From Acanthococcus lagerstroemiae (Eukaryota; Arthropoda; Insecta; Hemiptera; Eriococcidae): DNA of 64,000 nucleotides. The stretch lies in NCBI GenBank assembly GCA_031841125.1, contig CM063113.1, forward strand, positions 41,136,197-41,200,196, in the 5' to 3' direction. The position numbers and the translations under genes were made by a program. Positions 43,424 to 54,963 of this stretch are shown here, piece after piece. The notes under the pieces were generated by a model. The model was not told the DNA's origin. It made no database searches and saw only the letters and a list, made by a program, of their open reading frames with translations. Numbering within the stretch: the stretch's first letter is position 1; each line of letters begins with the position of its first letter.

Positions 43424-46187
43424 CAGGGGCGGATGGGCCATAGGGCGGCAATTCGGGCAAATGCCCGGTGCGTCGCCGCCATTTTGACGCTGCGGTGCGG
43501 TACGTTGAAGAAAAAAAAGTAGGTATGTGTTTCCAAAACACTTTCAAAAATAAAATAAGCGTGTGTTGCGACGACAGTCGAAAAACGTGCAATTAAAATG
43601 GGCAGGCACATTTTGCGCCGATCGTCGACCAAACGTGTGTGTGAGTACCTCCGCCCATTTTCGGACATACGCCTCCACGTAGATTTTCCATTTTCTTTCA
43701 TCCTGCGCTAATCTTTGCAACCCGGGGCCCCAGTTCTTTTACGAGTTCATCTCTTTATCTAGTCACTGGCCTACCTATCTTTCTTTTCCTTTGCAGCGTA
43801 TCCAGTTGAGTACTTTAACTCCCCATCTGTTGCTATCCGTCCTCGCCAGATGCCCCACATATTTCCGCTTTAATTGTTTGACATTATATCCCATATCCCC
43901 GCCTTCAACAATTTCGTATAGTTTTGCATTTGAGATTTTGTCTACCCATCGCAGTCCTACTAGAAGTTTCCTAAATATAGATCTAAATGTAATTTGTAGC
44001 TTCACCATTTGCCTACCTGTAAGGGACCAGGTTTGCGTTCCATACTTGAAGGCTGGTACCGTTGAGCTATTTAGTATTTCCATTTTGAGGGCGGTGTTGA
44101 AATTCCGGCAAAAAATAGATTTTAATGCCCAGAAGTTGTTCCACCCCTTTTTAATACGCCTCATAATTTCTTTGTTATCTCTTTCTTCAAAACTAATAAT
44201 CTGTCCCACAGATATTCGATTCCCGTTACCTCTTCTATCTCTTGCCCATCGATTATCAGATTTTTCCTTTCCCCTCTTCCGATTATTTTTGATTTGCTAC
44301 CATTCAGCTTGAGGCCAGCTTTTTTTCATTCCCTCAATAGCTCTTCTGCCATTTTCTTCAACTCCTTACTATTGTCTGCAAATAAGATATCATTTGCGTA
44401 TCTTAAATTACTTAGAAATTCTCCATTTATTTTTTTTTCCACTTCAGATTACGAAATACTTGTTGAAGAGGTTTAGCGACAAGGTATCCCCTTGTCGAAC
44501 CCACTCCCAATTTTGAATTCTCTCTCTTTGCTTTTAAGGCTGGCTCTTGTGCTCGAATTTGCATAGCAATTCTGTATGACTTTAATAAACCCACTTTCAA
44601 TTCCCTTATTTTCCAGTGCTTTTAACATATATTTATGATCCACTGAATCAAATGCCTTATGAAAGCCTATGCAAAGCATTTCAATTTCCACATCATATTC
44701 ATGTGTTTTTTCAATAATTTGGTTCACAACGAAAATATTCTCTACAGTTGAGAAGCCTTTTCTGAATCCCGCGCCTGTTCATTCCCCTGATGGTTTGAAT
44801 CCAAATGGTTATACTCGTACATACGTCTTTTTAAGATTGCCATAAATACTTACAGATGTTCGATGTTAAGCATATTGGCCTGTAATTTTCAATAAGATCC
44901 TCCCCCTTTTTTGTATAATATTATTATTTCGGCCAAGTTCCACTGTTTTGGACATATTTTCATAATTAGAATTTTTTTGAATATTTTAGCCAGGTGTGGC
45001 ACTCTCTGATCGCCAAACCTTTTTAGCATTTTGTTCGTAATTCCATTCGGTCCTGGGGCTATGTCATTTTCCAGTCTATTTAGTAGGTACGTATTCCACT
45101 TCTCTCTCCATCATTTCCGGGATTCCTTCCTCCTTTCACCTTCCAGTTTTTGCTATTTTTGTTAGCTCGTTTCGCTCGCTGTAAAAGTCCTCGTAAAAAC
45201 TTGTTGCTGCCTCTACAATTTCTTCTTGACTTTGAGTCACTTTTCCTGTCTGATCTTTTAGCTTCAGCATAACGCCTCTCCCGCTACCGAGTTCGACCCT
45301 AACTTTTTTAGTGAACCAATTTTCTTCCAAAATATCTTGAATTCTTTCCTAATCATATTTTTTAATATCCTCTCAAACATTTTTCTTCACCAATGTTTGT
45401 ATTTTAGTTAGCTCAGTTTTGTCTAATGGTGTTTTATTTCTATTTTCCCGAAAGTTATTCTTCCTGACTCGAGAGTCTGTTTTAAAAGCTTATCCCTTTA
45501 GCCCTCGTCACTTCAAACTCTTCAACCGTGTTTTTTAAAGCTTGAACCATACTGTCATAGACATTTTCCTCGACTTTCATTTCCTCTCACCCTGATTTTA
45601 GTTTCTGGTGTACATCCTCTTTCTTTCTGACTGGGATGATCCGCCTTTCTCTCCCTTTACCCTACCTTGTGATTCTTATACTGGACTCTCTGCGGGATGC
45701 TCAATTTAAAGCATGATATGCGGTAGTCTGATGAGAAGCTAAATTTTGACAGTGTTGTTACATCTTTTACTACTGACTGGTCATTTATTAGTAGGTGGTC
45801 AGTCTTATTTTTAGTTTTCCCGTCAGGCGATATCCATGTCCATTTCCTTTTAACTTTTTTTTTCTTGTAAAGAATGTTTGATGTTCATAAGTTAAATTTT
45901 TGGGCAATTTCTACTAATCTTTCCCCCTGTTGTTTCTCTCCACCACACCAGATGGAACGAGTGTTTTGAATTAGCCCCCTTCTACTTTTGCGTTAAAGTC
46001 CCCCATTATTACCAGAGGGTATTCCTTCTCTTTTTGAATTGTTGCCTCCAGCTCGTCAAAAAAATTTTCTGCTTCTGCCTTCTCTGCTCCGGCTATAGGT
46101 GCATACACTTGTAAGATTAGCTTTTTGCCTTACGGCGCCGCACCACTCCAAATGTCCGGTATTAATTTTAGCGCCCATCCGCCCCTG
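43424..46187. mobile_element. TIR element with CAGGGGCGGATGGGC ends, filled by a LINE
   Basis: The left end CAGGGGCGGATGGGC and the inverted right end CAGGGGCGGATGGGC are a perfect 15-bp match. A CAGGGGCG start is typical of hAT elements. A LINE relic occupies most of it. No 8-bp target duplication was found, so the two ends could belong to different copies. Confidence 0.6.
43710..46130 (-). pseudogene. LINE (CR1/L2-like), near full-length relic
   Basis: Minus-strand order: endonuclease tail with a KNKTDHLLINDQ-type block (about 45,790), linker VTQSQEEIVEAATSFYEDFY (about 45,190), reverse transcriptase with IGFHKAFDSVDHKYML (motif A, about 44,660), a broken LLFADN-like region near 44,390, then the C-terminal AFKYGTQTWSLTGRQ (about 44,060) and GHLARTDSNRWG. 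Stops and frameshifts are frequent. It is not the same subfamily as the LINE split at 11,290/15,240, judging from motif A. Confidence 0.85.
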
Positions 46188-46999
46188 AGAATCGGATTCA
46201 GATTAATTTATTATTAAATTAACTAAAGCTCTATGTACTTTGTACGGGTCGAGACAGCCGCCATTTTATTCATTATTCTGACAAATTTTAAGAAATTAAT
46301 CCTTCAATTATACCTAAAGGATTCTCACCTGATTCAAAAATACTATTCATTGTTCTGTATAAACCTGTATACACTGGAAATTATTTAATTATTTTGAAAT
46401 CTGAAGGGAAGTAAGAAGGAAAGAAAACTTTTTCCATTTGATAATAAATTAATATTAATTCTTAACAATAATTCTATTTTTATAGAATGTGAGAGGTAGT
46501 TATGTTATTGATGGGATAGAAAGAAAATGGCGGCTCATGGCTATCCATACCTGTATTAAAATAACAGGCATCAGTTCTGACTTAAGAATAAAATTATCGA
46601 GAGAAATTTAAAAAATAATTTTTGCTACGTATATATTAGAGCTCAAATCGGATAGTTTCAACTTTCAACTGTATTGCGTTATCTATCAAACTACATATTA
46701 TATTCTGTAAATGTGTAAATTTCAGAAACTTGGGAATTTGGATTCTATTTTTTTTTTCCTTAGGCGCGCTACTCAATTAAAGTAAAAATACCTTTTAAAA
46801 AATTAACCGGAAATAACTGGTTAACTGACATATTGTGTCAGTTATCTGGTCAAAAAACAGCAAAGAAATAACGGGTTATTGAGAATTTTTTAATAAGCCT
46901 AGATCACCATCCCGAAATGACGTGATTACCTGTTTCCATAACTTGAAAATTTCATGAGTTATTTCTTCTGTAGAGAAAGGTGGAAAATTAGATTTGTAA

Positions 47000-47312
47000 C
47001 AGTGGCGTAACTAGAGGCGGGCCGGGGTTGGCCAGACCCGTTCAAAAAATTCCTCGGCCCACCCATTTCTTTAAAGAATTAAATCTTTTTTAAATTTTTT
47101 TCTCGAAAAAAAAAAATAGGTAGTTTACTTGCATAACGAATTACATTTTATTGAATAGCAGTATTCATTTAAGTATGCGTTTATTCAAAATTTTATATGT
47201 CGATGTCATTTTTCAACTCCTTCCCTCACCCCCTGAGACGCATTCGCTCTATGTTGGCCGTTCCGGGCCCATGCAAAAAAAAAGAAAAAAAAAAGAAAGC
47301 TAGTTACGCTAA
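47000..47312. mobile_element. Small TIR element, CAGTGGCGTAACTAG end, imperfect 8-bp target duplication
   Basis: The left end CAGTGGCGTAACTAG and the inverted right end TTAGCGTAACTAG bound 313 bp, with flanks ATTTGTAA (46992-46999) and ATTTGCAA (47313-47320), one mismatch. The 8-bp duplication fits a hAT-type mover. No ORF. Confidence 0.7.
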
Positions 47313-47899
47313 ATTTGCAAATAGATCATTGACAGTAATATTATGACGTCGAAGTCGACGAAATACGAGTAGAAAGTAAAGTTCGTTAGTAAGGTAAAAA
47401 TTCATAGAACGTGCGCCAACTGAAGTTCATGATATGCTAAGAGTGTGAATCTTGGAATCCTATATAACTCGAATAATTTCATTTCTTACCGAGAATCAGG
47501 TTTGAAGACGCTGCAAGGCAGACACTTGGTTCTGCACTTTTGGATGCTGTAGTCGTATTCCAGAAATGATGAGTAACAAATGCTGAACAAGCTTTCTCGA
47601 TCAGAATCACAAAACTGTTTTCAATCGTTAACTAAGATTAAAACCAAAAAACCAAAAAACCTTTAGAATCCATTGGCAAGTGCAGTAATCGAACTTTCAA
47701 TTGCGTATGAACGTAATCGTTCTGTCTTATGATAGCAAGCATAGATAGTGGTAAAATAATTAATTGGGAATTTTTTTGAACATGAGATTTCCCAGTAATA
47801 TGTTTTTAATGTGTAGATACATGCTATTATACGTTTTTCGTATCAAACTCATTAGAGAGGACCAACAAATATAACCTATTCAGTAGACTGACTCTTGAG

Positions 47900-48720
47900 C
47901 AAGAACTATATAGAGGAGAAGTCCCTGCAGTGAGACAGTGCAAACATTATTTTAAATACCTAGCTCCGATAGTGAGAATTTTTGATCCGAATGTGAGAGC
48001 TACAGTTTCCTCTGAAGCTAGGACACGTAGCTAGGGGTTTCTCAAAGGGGGGCACAATAAGGTTTTCAAGGGAGAAAAAGTCGAAAATTGCGGTATTTTT
48101 TAAAAATCGTCGATATTAGAGGACTATATGTAAAAAAAATATTGAGGGGGCACGTGCCCCACTATGCCCCCCCGAAGCTACGCCACTGAGCTTGGAAGTT
48201 GTTTGTCGCAATAATTGTGAGATTGGCCGAGGGCGAAGCAACGCATACAGTTGGCGATGAATTTATCCCAGATATTTCCGTTTAACGCAAAATTGTCCTC
48301 TGCTGCTCGCACGGCTCTTGTCTCGCAATCATCAAATCTGAAACATACAAGAATGTACTTGAATCGATGTTGAGACACCGTGGTCCTCAATATTGTGATG
48401 TCAAACTGCAGGCTCCACAGTTCATCCAAATTCAGTTTGGCTGATTTCTGGACGCCGGCTAGATACAAGTAAACCAAATACAGTGAGAAGTTCATTATAG
48501 GACAATGCGCCAAATGTTTTTTTCAGTTCAGTCAGTAGCTCGGAGGGTCATTTCTCTATTTGTGCAATCCAGAATGTCTCCGAGGATACAGATTTATCCA
48601 AAAACAGTTTCCAAATTTCGAGTGGATCTACAACAGAAATTGCTTCAGCGCGCGATCCTGAAACGAATATCATTTGTTTTTTTGAAGGCGCAGCTCGTCT
48701 TATGACGATTTTTACCGACG
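47900..48720 (-). pseudogene. piggyBac-type transposase relic (DDE_Tnp_1_7)
   Basis: Minus-strand frames give an upstream piece with DPLEIWKLFLDKSV (about 48,640), a stop, then a 111-codon stretch (48,513-48,178). The latter holds LDELWSLQF, SQHRFKYILVCFRFDDCETR and NGNIWDKFIANCM, then CDKQLPS just before the inserted 165-bp element. These blocks are the RFxxLxxCLRFDD...IWDxFIxNC...xxDEQLxxFRG order of piggyBac transposases; the DEQ is CDKQ here. A few more codons (GNCSSHIRIKNS) seem to continue past the insert at about 48,010. It is inactive. Confidence 0.75.
48024..48188. mobile_element. 165-bp TIR element inserted in a piggyBac relic
   Basis: The ends are CACGTAGC and, inverted, CAGTGGCGTAGC, with G-runs inside both. 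Flanks AGCTAGGA (48016-48023) and AGCTTGGA (48189-48196) are an 8-bp target duplication with one mismatch. It belongs to the same family type as 47,000-47,312 and 17,584-17,941. It cuts the piggyBac transposase frame. Confidence 0.8.
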
Positions 48721-48926
48721 GACGCACAAATCATCAAAATAATCGCAAACATTTGGGGACGTGTCTTAAATTCACCTGATAACAAACTCCAGCTGATATT
48801 GACTTGCTCTGGAAGACAGCCTCTCCTTCTCCTTTTACCTGAAGTTCTTTCTAATTAGAATTAAACATTTCATTTTTTGAAGGGTATAATAAGCATTTGC
48901 TTACACATTTCTAGGACTACCCTATT

Positions 48927-49180
48927 CCCGATGCGCAAAATCCCACAAGTTACCCGAGTAACTAAAGGGGAACAAGGGTAATCTGAGGGTAACCCAGGGT
49001 AACAAATGGGTAACTTTTCCGCCGCGGGTAACTAGAAGGTAACTAATTGCGTAGTATCCCGCCAGTTACCCGGGTAACTAAAGGAGAACTTGGGCAATCT
49101 GAGGGTAATTCGAGAGTAACAAATGGGTAACTTTTCCGCAGGTAACTGGGTAACTAGAGGGTAAGTGATTGCGCATCGGG
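48927..49180. mobile_element. MITE with CCCGATGCGCAA ends and internal GGTAACT repeats
   Basis: The left end CCCGATGCGCAA and the inverted right end CCCGATGCGCAAT bound 254 bp. The inside is two ~115-bp direct copies made of GGTAAC-type words (GGGTAACTAAAGG, AATCTGAGGGTAA, GGGTAACTTTTCCGC). No ORF. Confidence 0.75.
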
Positions 49181-49704
49181 TTGAAGATATTACTCGCAGC
49201 TAATTATATACCTATTATCGATAAGTATTAACGATAAGTGGGAACCACGAGATCGAAGAATTTTTGTCTCATTTGAGGCCAAATAACGAGAAGTACTTAA
49301 GTTTCTTATAGTCTCCGGTTGATGAATTTATGACGAACTAAATTACAAAGTTACAATAATCTTTGATATATTTGTCATGTTTTCTATAGTGTAATGAAAA
49401 TCAACAAATCATTGGAAACTGAATACAAAGTGGAAAGTACTCCTAACAAAAACTGATTGAGGTATGCATTTGTGAATCACATGTTCTGAAGTATTGAGTT
49501 GACTGTGAGATAAAAGTCCATTATTATGTTTACTTTATCTTCGTTTTTGTCGTATGATTTTGCAGAGATGGATGAATATTGATCTGTGTTTTCTGAACTG
49601 CATTTGATATACCACCTAATGAACTCATTCTTGAAAATTTGGACATCTATCCACTGGATAAAAATGTAAGTGAGTGTAGCTTAATATCTAGTATCTACAT
49701 TATA
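49181..49704. other. No gene seen
   Basis: AT-rich spacer with no recognisable frame or repeat. Confidence 0.4.
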
Positions 49705-51499
49705 CATATGGACGTTGTTCAACAAAAGGGAACCAACTAATATTTGTAAACAAACTGAGTTACCTATTAGTAGTGTGATTGGCAGGGCCCGGAATTTTAT
49801 TCCCTAAAAAAGCTTAAATATGCGCATATAATATGCGTTTATCAAATGTAAAATATGCCAAGAAATTCCCTAAAAATGCAAAATATTCTAAAATATTTCC
49901 TCTCGAGTTATGGCACACAGAATGAAAAGTAAACAGAAAACTCCTTGCTCCGGGTTCAGCAGTATTGTATAAAACCTAAAGTCGCAGGAAAAAGGCATTG
50001 GTGTGTACGTACCACTAAGGTCCTTTTCTTGTGTCACGTCACGAATTCGTGAACACTAGAAATAATTGTAAACTGAATAAAAATTTTTCAAAATTAATAT
50101 TATTATTTTTTTGATAATCTAGTAAAGTGGTAAAATATTCCAGTAAAATGGGGAAAAGTAAGCAAATATTCCTGAATATTCCGCGAAACCACGCATTATA
50201 TGCCAAAATATGCATTTTGGTTGAAATATTCCAAAATATGCTCTTATAAATATATAGCTCATTTTACTCCAAATTTCATGATTCGTCAAGACAACCCTGA
50301 TATGCCCAATAGACTGGGCTAGAAAAAAATATGCTAAAGCATAAAAATCCGGGCCCTGGTGATTGGTACAAATGCGGGCCTTGGTACAAACGTGAGCCTA
50401 CAGCTGTTCCAGAAAACTGAAACGCGCTATCTGCCGCAAACGGACCGAATTATAGGTAATACAACAAGGAGTGCTAAATCTATGTGGTGTACGCCCTCAG
50501 AAGTGCTGATAACAAAAATTATCACGAGTTATAATTTTTTCGGTGAAATTATTTCAGCATTGGAACAGGTGTATGCTGTATTCCATTTAGGATCGCGTTC
50601 CAGAAAAAAAGTAAAGGAAAAACGACGTATATATGTCAGGTGAGTGTAGGTTGGAAGTTAAGGTTTCTATTGATATAATAGTTGGGATTGTTAAAAGCAG
50701 AGAGCTCATTCAATGGCATCGGAATGCGGATGAAGGTTGTTTTAGAAACACGGGTACAATTGTGGGCCTAGAATTTTCAACAGTACAAAATTAACATTTT
50801 ATTGAAAAGATTAACTACTTTTATTTCATTATCTTCTTGTCGAATGCCAAGAAGGATTCTGGAGTTGCCAAAGAAACGAAAATGGAGCCAGGGAGATATG
50901 GAACTCGCTGTTGCCGAAGTACCTATACGGTATGAGAGGGGAAAAAACTGTTTATGGAGCTGTAAAGTTTTATGAAATTCCGAAAGCAACACTTCAGCGA
51001 TTTGTAATGTTGAATGTAGGTACCAGTGCTGAGAGAGACCATGATACATGTGATTTTTGTTCTTAAAATATAGCAATTTGTACTGACAATAAATATTTTT
51101 TAGTAGGCTCACATTTGTACCCGCATTTTTTACATGCACGTTTTTAGACCTTTTCAAAAGTTTTAATTGCAGAAATTGAAGGAAGCTGCTTATGGTCGGG
51201 TTAATAGCTGGTATCACAAGGTATATCATAATGTGCAACAGAATTTAATCTATCTCATACGTATGACTGGAACTATAAGTGATTACCTTTTCTAGGTTCA
51301 CGTTTGTACCAATCACTCTATCGTTGGAAAGAGCGTAAAAAGTATAATTTTTCAAAACTGGGCCCCGGATTCAAAAATGTGTACTCACGTTGAGAAAAGC
51401 TTATCAGTAGTTTCTGTATGACTCTTGAACTTCAAATCACGTGTTCTCAAAAAACGGATTTTGCTAGTTGGTTCCCTTTTGCTGAATAGCGTCCATATG
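49705..51499 (+). mobile_element. pogo-like transposon with HTH relic, interrupted by a hAT element
   Basis: The left end CATATGGACGTTGTTCAACA and the inverted right end CATATGGACGCTATTCAGCA both continue AAAGGGAACCAACTA; flanking TA on each side (49703-49704 and 51500-51501). On the plus strand from about 50,850, MPRRILELPKKRKWS is followed, with a frameshift, by DMELAVAEV and YEIPKATLQRFV. This is the psq/CENP-B-type helix-turn-helix that starts pogo/Tigger/Jerky transposases. The DDE core was not found. Length without the nested hAT is ~1.2 kb. Confidence 0.75.
49783..50358. mobile_element. hAT-type non-autonomous element with perfect 8-bp target duplication
   Basis: The ends are CAGGGCCCGGAATTTTA and, inverted, CAGGGCCCGGATTTTTA. 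Length 576 bp. The flanks are GTGATTGG on both sides (49775-49782 and 50359-50366). The inside is rich in AAATATGC and GCATATT words and has no ORF. It sits inside the pogo-like element, so it is younger. Confidence 0.95.
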
Positions 51500-52880
51500 T
51501 ACCTCTTATGAGTCCACTGTGGCATACCCCATTTCTCGCTCATAAATTCATTCATTCTTTAGCAATTTGCTCTAGTGAGTTGATAATCAGTCGGCCTATC
51601 TATTCTCCTCTAATTCGTCCTCGTGAGTTGAAAAAAATTATCAGCTATCTCTGGAAATGAATCATGTCCCAATTTGCACTCGTGCCCACAGAGTTAACTG
51701 TAATTCCAATATGAGCTGTACCCAGTTCTGCATATTATTATCTCCTCACCGAGAATTCATCAGAATCAAATTACATTTCTCTTCTTCCTTCTCAAATGAG
51801 AATCAGATGTTTTGAAATCCATTCAAATTGTACAAACATAAGTTCCTTTCTTGCTTAGGTATCTGTAGTTTACTTCCTCTATGAGAAACTAGAGAAACTG
51901 AAGTGAAAAATGTTTATATTATATTTGAATAAGAAAAAGTAGGTAGTAGAGAAATTTTAACCTTATCAGTCCTTGAATTAAAATTCAAGATATTTGGTGC
52001 CCATAAACCTGCAATATCTTTGATGTTGTGTATTATTTGACTCGCTAATTCTGTAGCACATTTTTATGGAGGTGTATAAAAAGATCATAACTCTAGTTTC
52101 ATCTTTTTACGTACCTACTAAATATCTGGCGTCCGCTACACTTCCTTCAATGCTTGCTCTGTTATTAAGAAGAGAAAGAGTTGATCGCCGAAACCAAGTC
52201 TGAGTGCAAGAAGTTATTGAACGAATTTTTTGCAGTGACTGACTATGTAAACCTTCATCCGACAATGTCACTTCATAAACAAATAATCGACTTAACCTCT
52301 TTTTACAGTGTGCTGGGTATGCTAAAAACCTGGTTCCTTTCCATTCGCTGGGAAAATTTCTCAGGAGGCTATCCACCTGAGAATTTTGGAACATTATTGT
52401 GGCCAATCTTCCACCTCATAAAAACGAAATTAATGAAATTAATATTTTTTTATTCATATAAGATAATAAAAAACAAAAAAAGAATTAATACTAAACATTT
52501 TTTAATTAAATTATTATCATTTTTAAAATAAATCTGATAACCAAAATTAATAATACGAAAATTAAATTCAAATAACTCTAAATGAAAAAATGTTCAACAA
52601 CTTGGGCATTAATTAGAAATTTAAAAATTCTAACCCTGTAGTGCTCAAACTTTCTCTTATGTACATAGTGAGCCCAGTTTTACGTGCCGGTACAAGCCCC
52701 ACCTAGCAAATGAGTGAGGAAGAGAGGAAGATGCTCTTGGTCAGAAGCGCTTCCAAATTACAGAAACAAAAATTAGCCGTAGGATCAAGATTATTTCTCG
52801 TGGTTTCTTAAGGACATTGGGTCATATTCGTCCACTTCTCTGATAGAAAAAGGCTGCCTTATTTTTTCTCCTTTTAATTA
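51500..52880. other. No gene recognised
   Basis: The DNA between the pogo-like element and the CAGAC-rich patch. Overlapping 100-116 codon frames on both strands near 52,107-52,531 have no known motif, and the plus one ends in A-rich codons. Confidence 0.4.
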
Positions 52881-52889
52881 ACAGGCCAC

Positions 52890-53165
52890 AAGACTACTGA
52901 TCTAGTCGGACAGATAGACTGAGAGATAGTCTGTGAGGCTGCCAACAGAAAGCCAGACTTACAGTCCGTTAGCATATGTTGTCAGACAGACAGATCCTCG
53001 CCGCAGCTACCTTGTCTACCTCAGATAAAATACAAGGAAACCCGAAACAGACTAAGAGCCAGCCAGAAAAACAGAGTGAGACGATTGACAGTCAAAAATG
53101 AACCGTCGAGTAAACAGTCAGACTGACTAACAGGTCGACAAAAAGACTGACTGAAGGACAGGACG
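52890..53165. repeat. CAGAC/GACTG-rich low-complexity patch at the duplication border
   Basis: CAGACAGA, GACAGTC, CAGTCAGACTG and GACTGACTG words occur densely for ~270 bp. They stop exactly where homology between blocks B and A begins. It is not a clean tandem repeat. Confidence 0.6.
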
Positions 53166-54963
53166 TCAGACGGCTTTCATTTTGAATGATAACCCGACAG
53201 GTTGGAATTCTTCAATCATAGCCCCCAATTTACGCCCTGCTTAAGTACCTAGCTTAGTTATCCAGAAAAAGAGTACAAATAATGTTAAAAACCTATTCAG
53301 CGACCGTGAAAACCTAATGTTGGATACCCATATTCTATTTTGGCACCAGCCCTGGTTCCAAACATTGTAAGATTTGTAAGATGGCGAGGATAGAAAAACC
53401 TTCTTTTACAGTTACTCAGTGAAGACAAACGATGAAGCGGGCGAATATTTTGAAAATTTGGTAACGTCAGCTAGCAGTCTACTTAGACAAAATGAGAGGG
53501 AATGCTATTTTTGAAATGACTAAGGCGCTGAGTTCATAAGAGGTAATTTTTTAGAGGTTATGAAGAGAGATTGTATCGAGGACCCGAGTCTCCCTCATAC
53601 TGAAGAATTGAATGGTGTTCCCGAAAGATTCTAAGGAACTTCAAAGTAAAATTTCTGCTTACATGCTTGAAACTTGTTAAAACATAAGCATAACTACTCT
53701 GGAAATTCCATATGACCTCCATATTATATTTTTCAGATTGTTCTTTTTGAGCCTCAACTCGATCTCCAAATGCCTCAGTTTTTAGAATAGAGTCACGTTT
53801 ATGTCAAAAATGAGTTCAGCTCCCTTCCTTCCCCGGTATCATAATTTTCAACTGACAGTCAGACGGATACCGAAACTAAATTTTGTTACCCCCAATGCCT
53901 TAAATTTGATTTTTTATTCTACAGAAGCTCGAAAAGAGAACATCACGAAAGTCCTTTCTCAAGTCGTTGAAACACAAAAACGTACTATTTCATGATCAGC
54001 AGTATTAAAGGGCTAGAACAAGGAGATGGGAAAATTCTCAGGTATGGATTGGTGGTCAGAAAGCGTGACTTGCTAAATTCATCCCTTTATTTCTCTCGAA
54101 ATCCGATGAAATGAGGAAAAGGTCAAAAACTGTTATTTCCTCCTTAAGGCATTTGTTAATGTGTAGACTAAATAGGATTTTTAGCACCCTCCCCTGATAA
54201 CATTTGGGGGCAGATACGAAAAAAAGGTAGGTATTGATGATTGATTTTATGAAAAATCCTGTGTCAAACGATTTCTGTTTGAAAACTTTTTCTCTAAATC
54301 TGTTTCCAACAAAGATCCATATTCGCGAGCGAATGAAGGTGGTAACTCTTATGGATACTCGGGAAATAATTCCTAACGACTTCAAAAACAATCTTTTCTG
54401 GCAGCTAGTTCATTAGAATTTCCGAACTTGACTGACCTAAATGTTCTGCAGATTTTTGTAGGTATGTACCTATTCAGTTTTGGAAAAAGACCGTTCAACC
54501 GACTTATCCAATAAAGGAGTGCCCAGAAGATTGGTTCGTCTCCTCTTCACTACTTAAAAAATGTCGGTCAGTTGGCAGAGTTGTAAACGTAATCTGCCCG
54601 GGAACTTTCTTGCTTGCAGTTTCCCAACACTAAACACCAATTTGTTAAATGTTTTTGTACTTCCTGCTAAGTGACTCCGAAGTCATGGTATTTTTACAGT
54701 TAGTAAATAATTTGTCATTTTTAGATAAGTTCACCTAATGTAATTTCCTCCCTTATCGTAGAAAACTCGTTTCGGGTCGCTGCTGGTACGCATCATGAAA
54801 AGTTGAATTATGCGAATAAGTTAGCTTTGTATGAAAGCTGTAATGTTCTAAAGTGAAAAATTTGTTGCCCAAAAAAATTTCGGCTAATTGAATTACATCT
54901 GGCAATTAAACTTCAAAACTATTTACTACCGGAATATTTGTCAGTACGTGTGCTCACTTCGAT

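Larger units (their letters stand above)
43173..46881. mobile_element. Outer TIR element with CAATAACC ends (split by later insertions)
   Basis: The left end CAATAACCGAACGTTTAACC and the right end, inverted CAATAACCCGTTATTTC, both go on into many AATAACCG/CGGTTATT words (43,173-43,315; 46,790-46,881). Almost everything between is a second TIR element and a LINE, so the original would be under 1 kb. The pairing is inferred from the shared words; no target duplication was seen. Confidence 0.45.

Noticed and set aside
43791..44312. 173-codon plus-strand frame
   Set aside because: Antisense to a LINE reverse transcriptase C-terminus with clear motifs on the minus strand.
50777..51238. 153-codon minus-strand frame
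   Set aside because: It overlaps the plus-strand helix-turn-helix relic of the pogo-like element and has no motif of its own.
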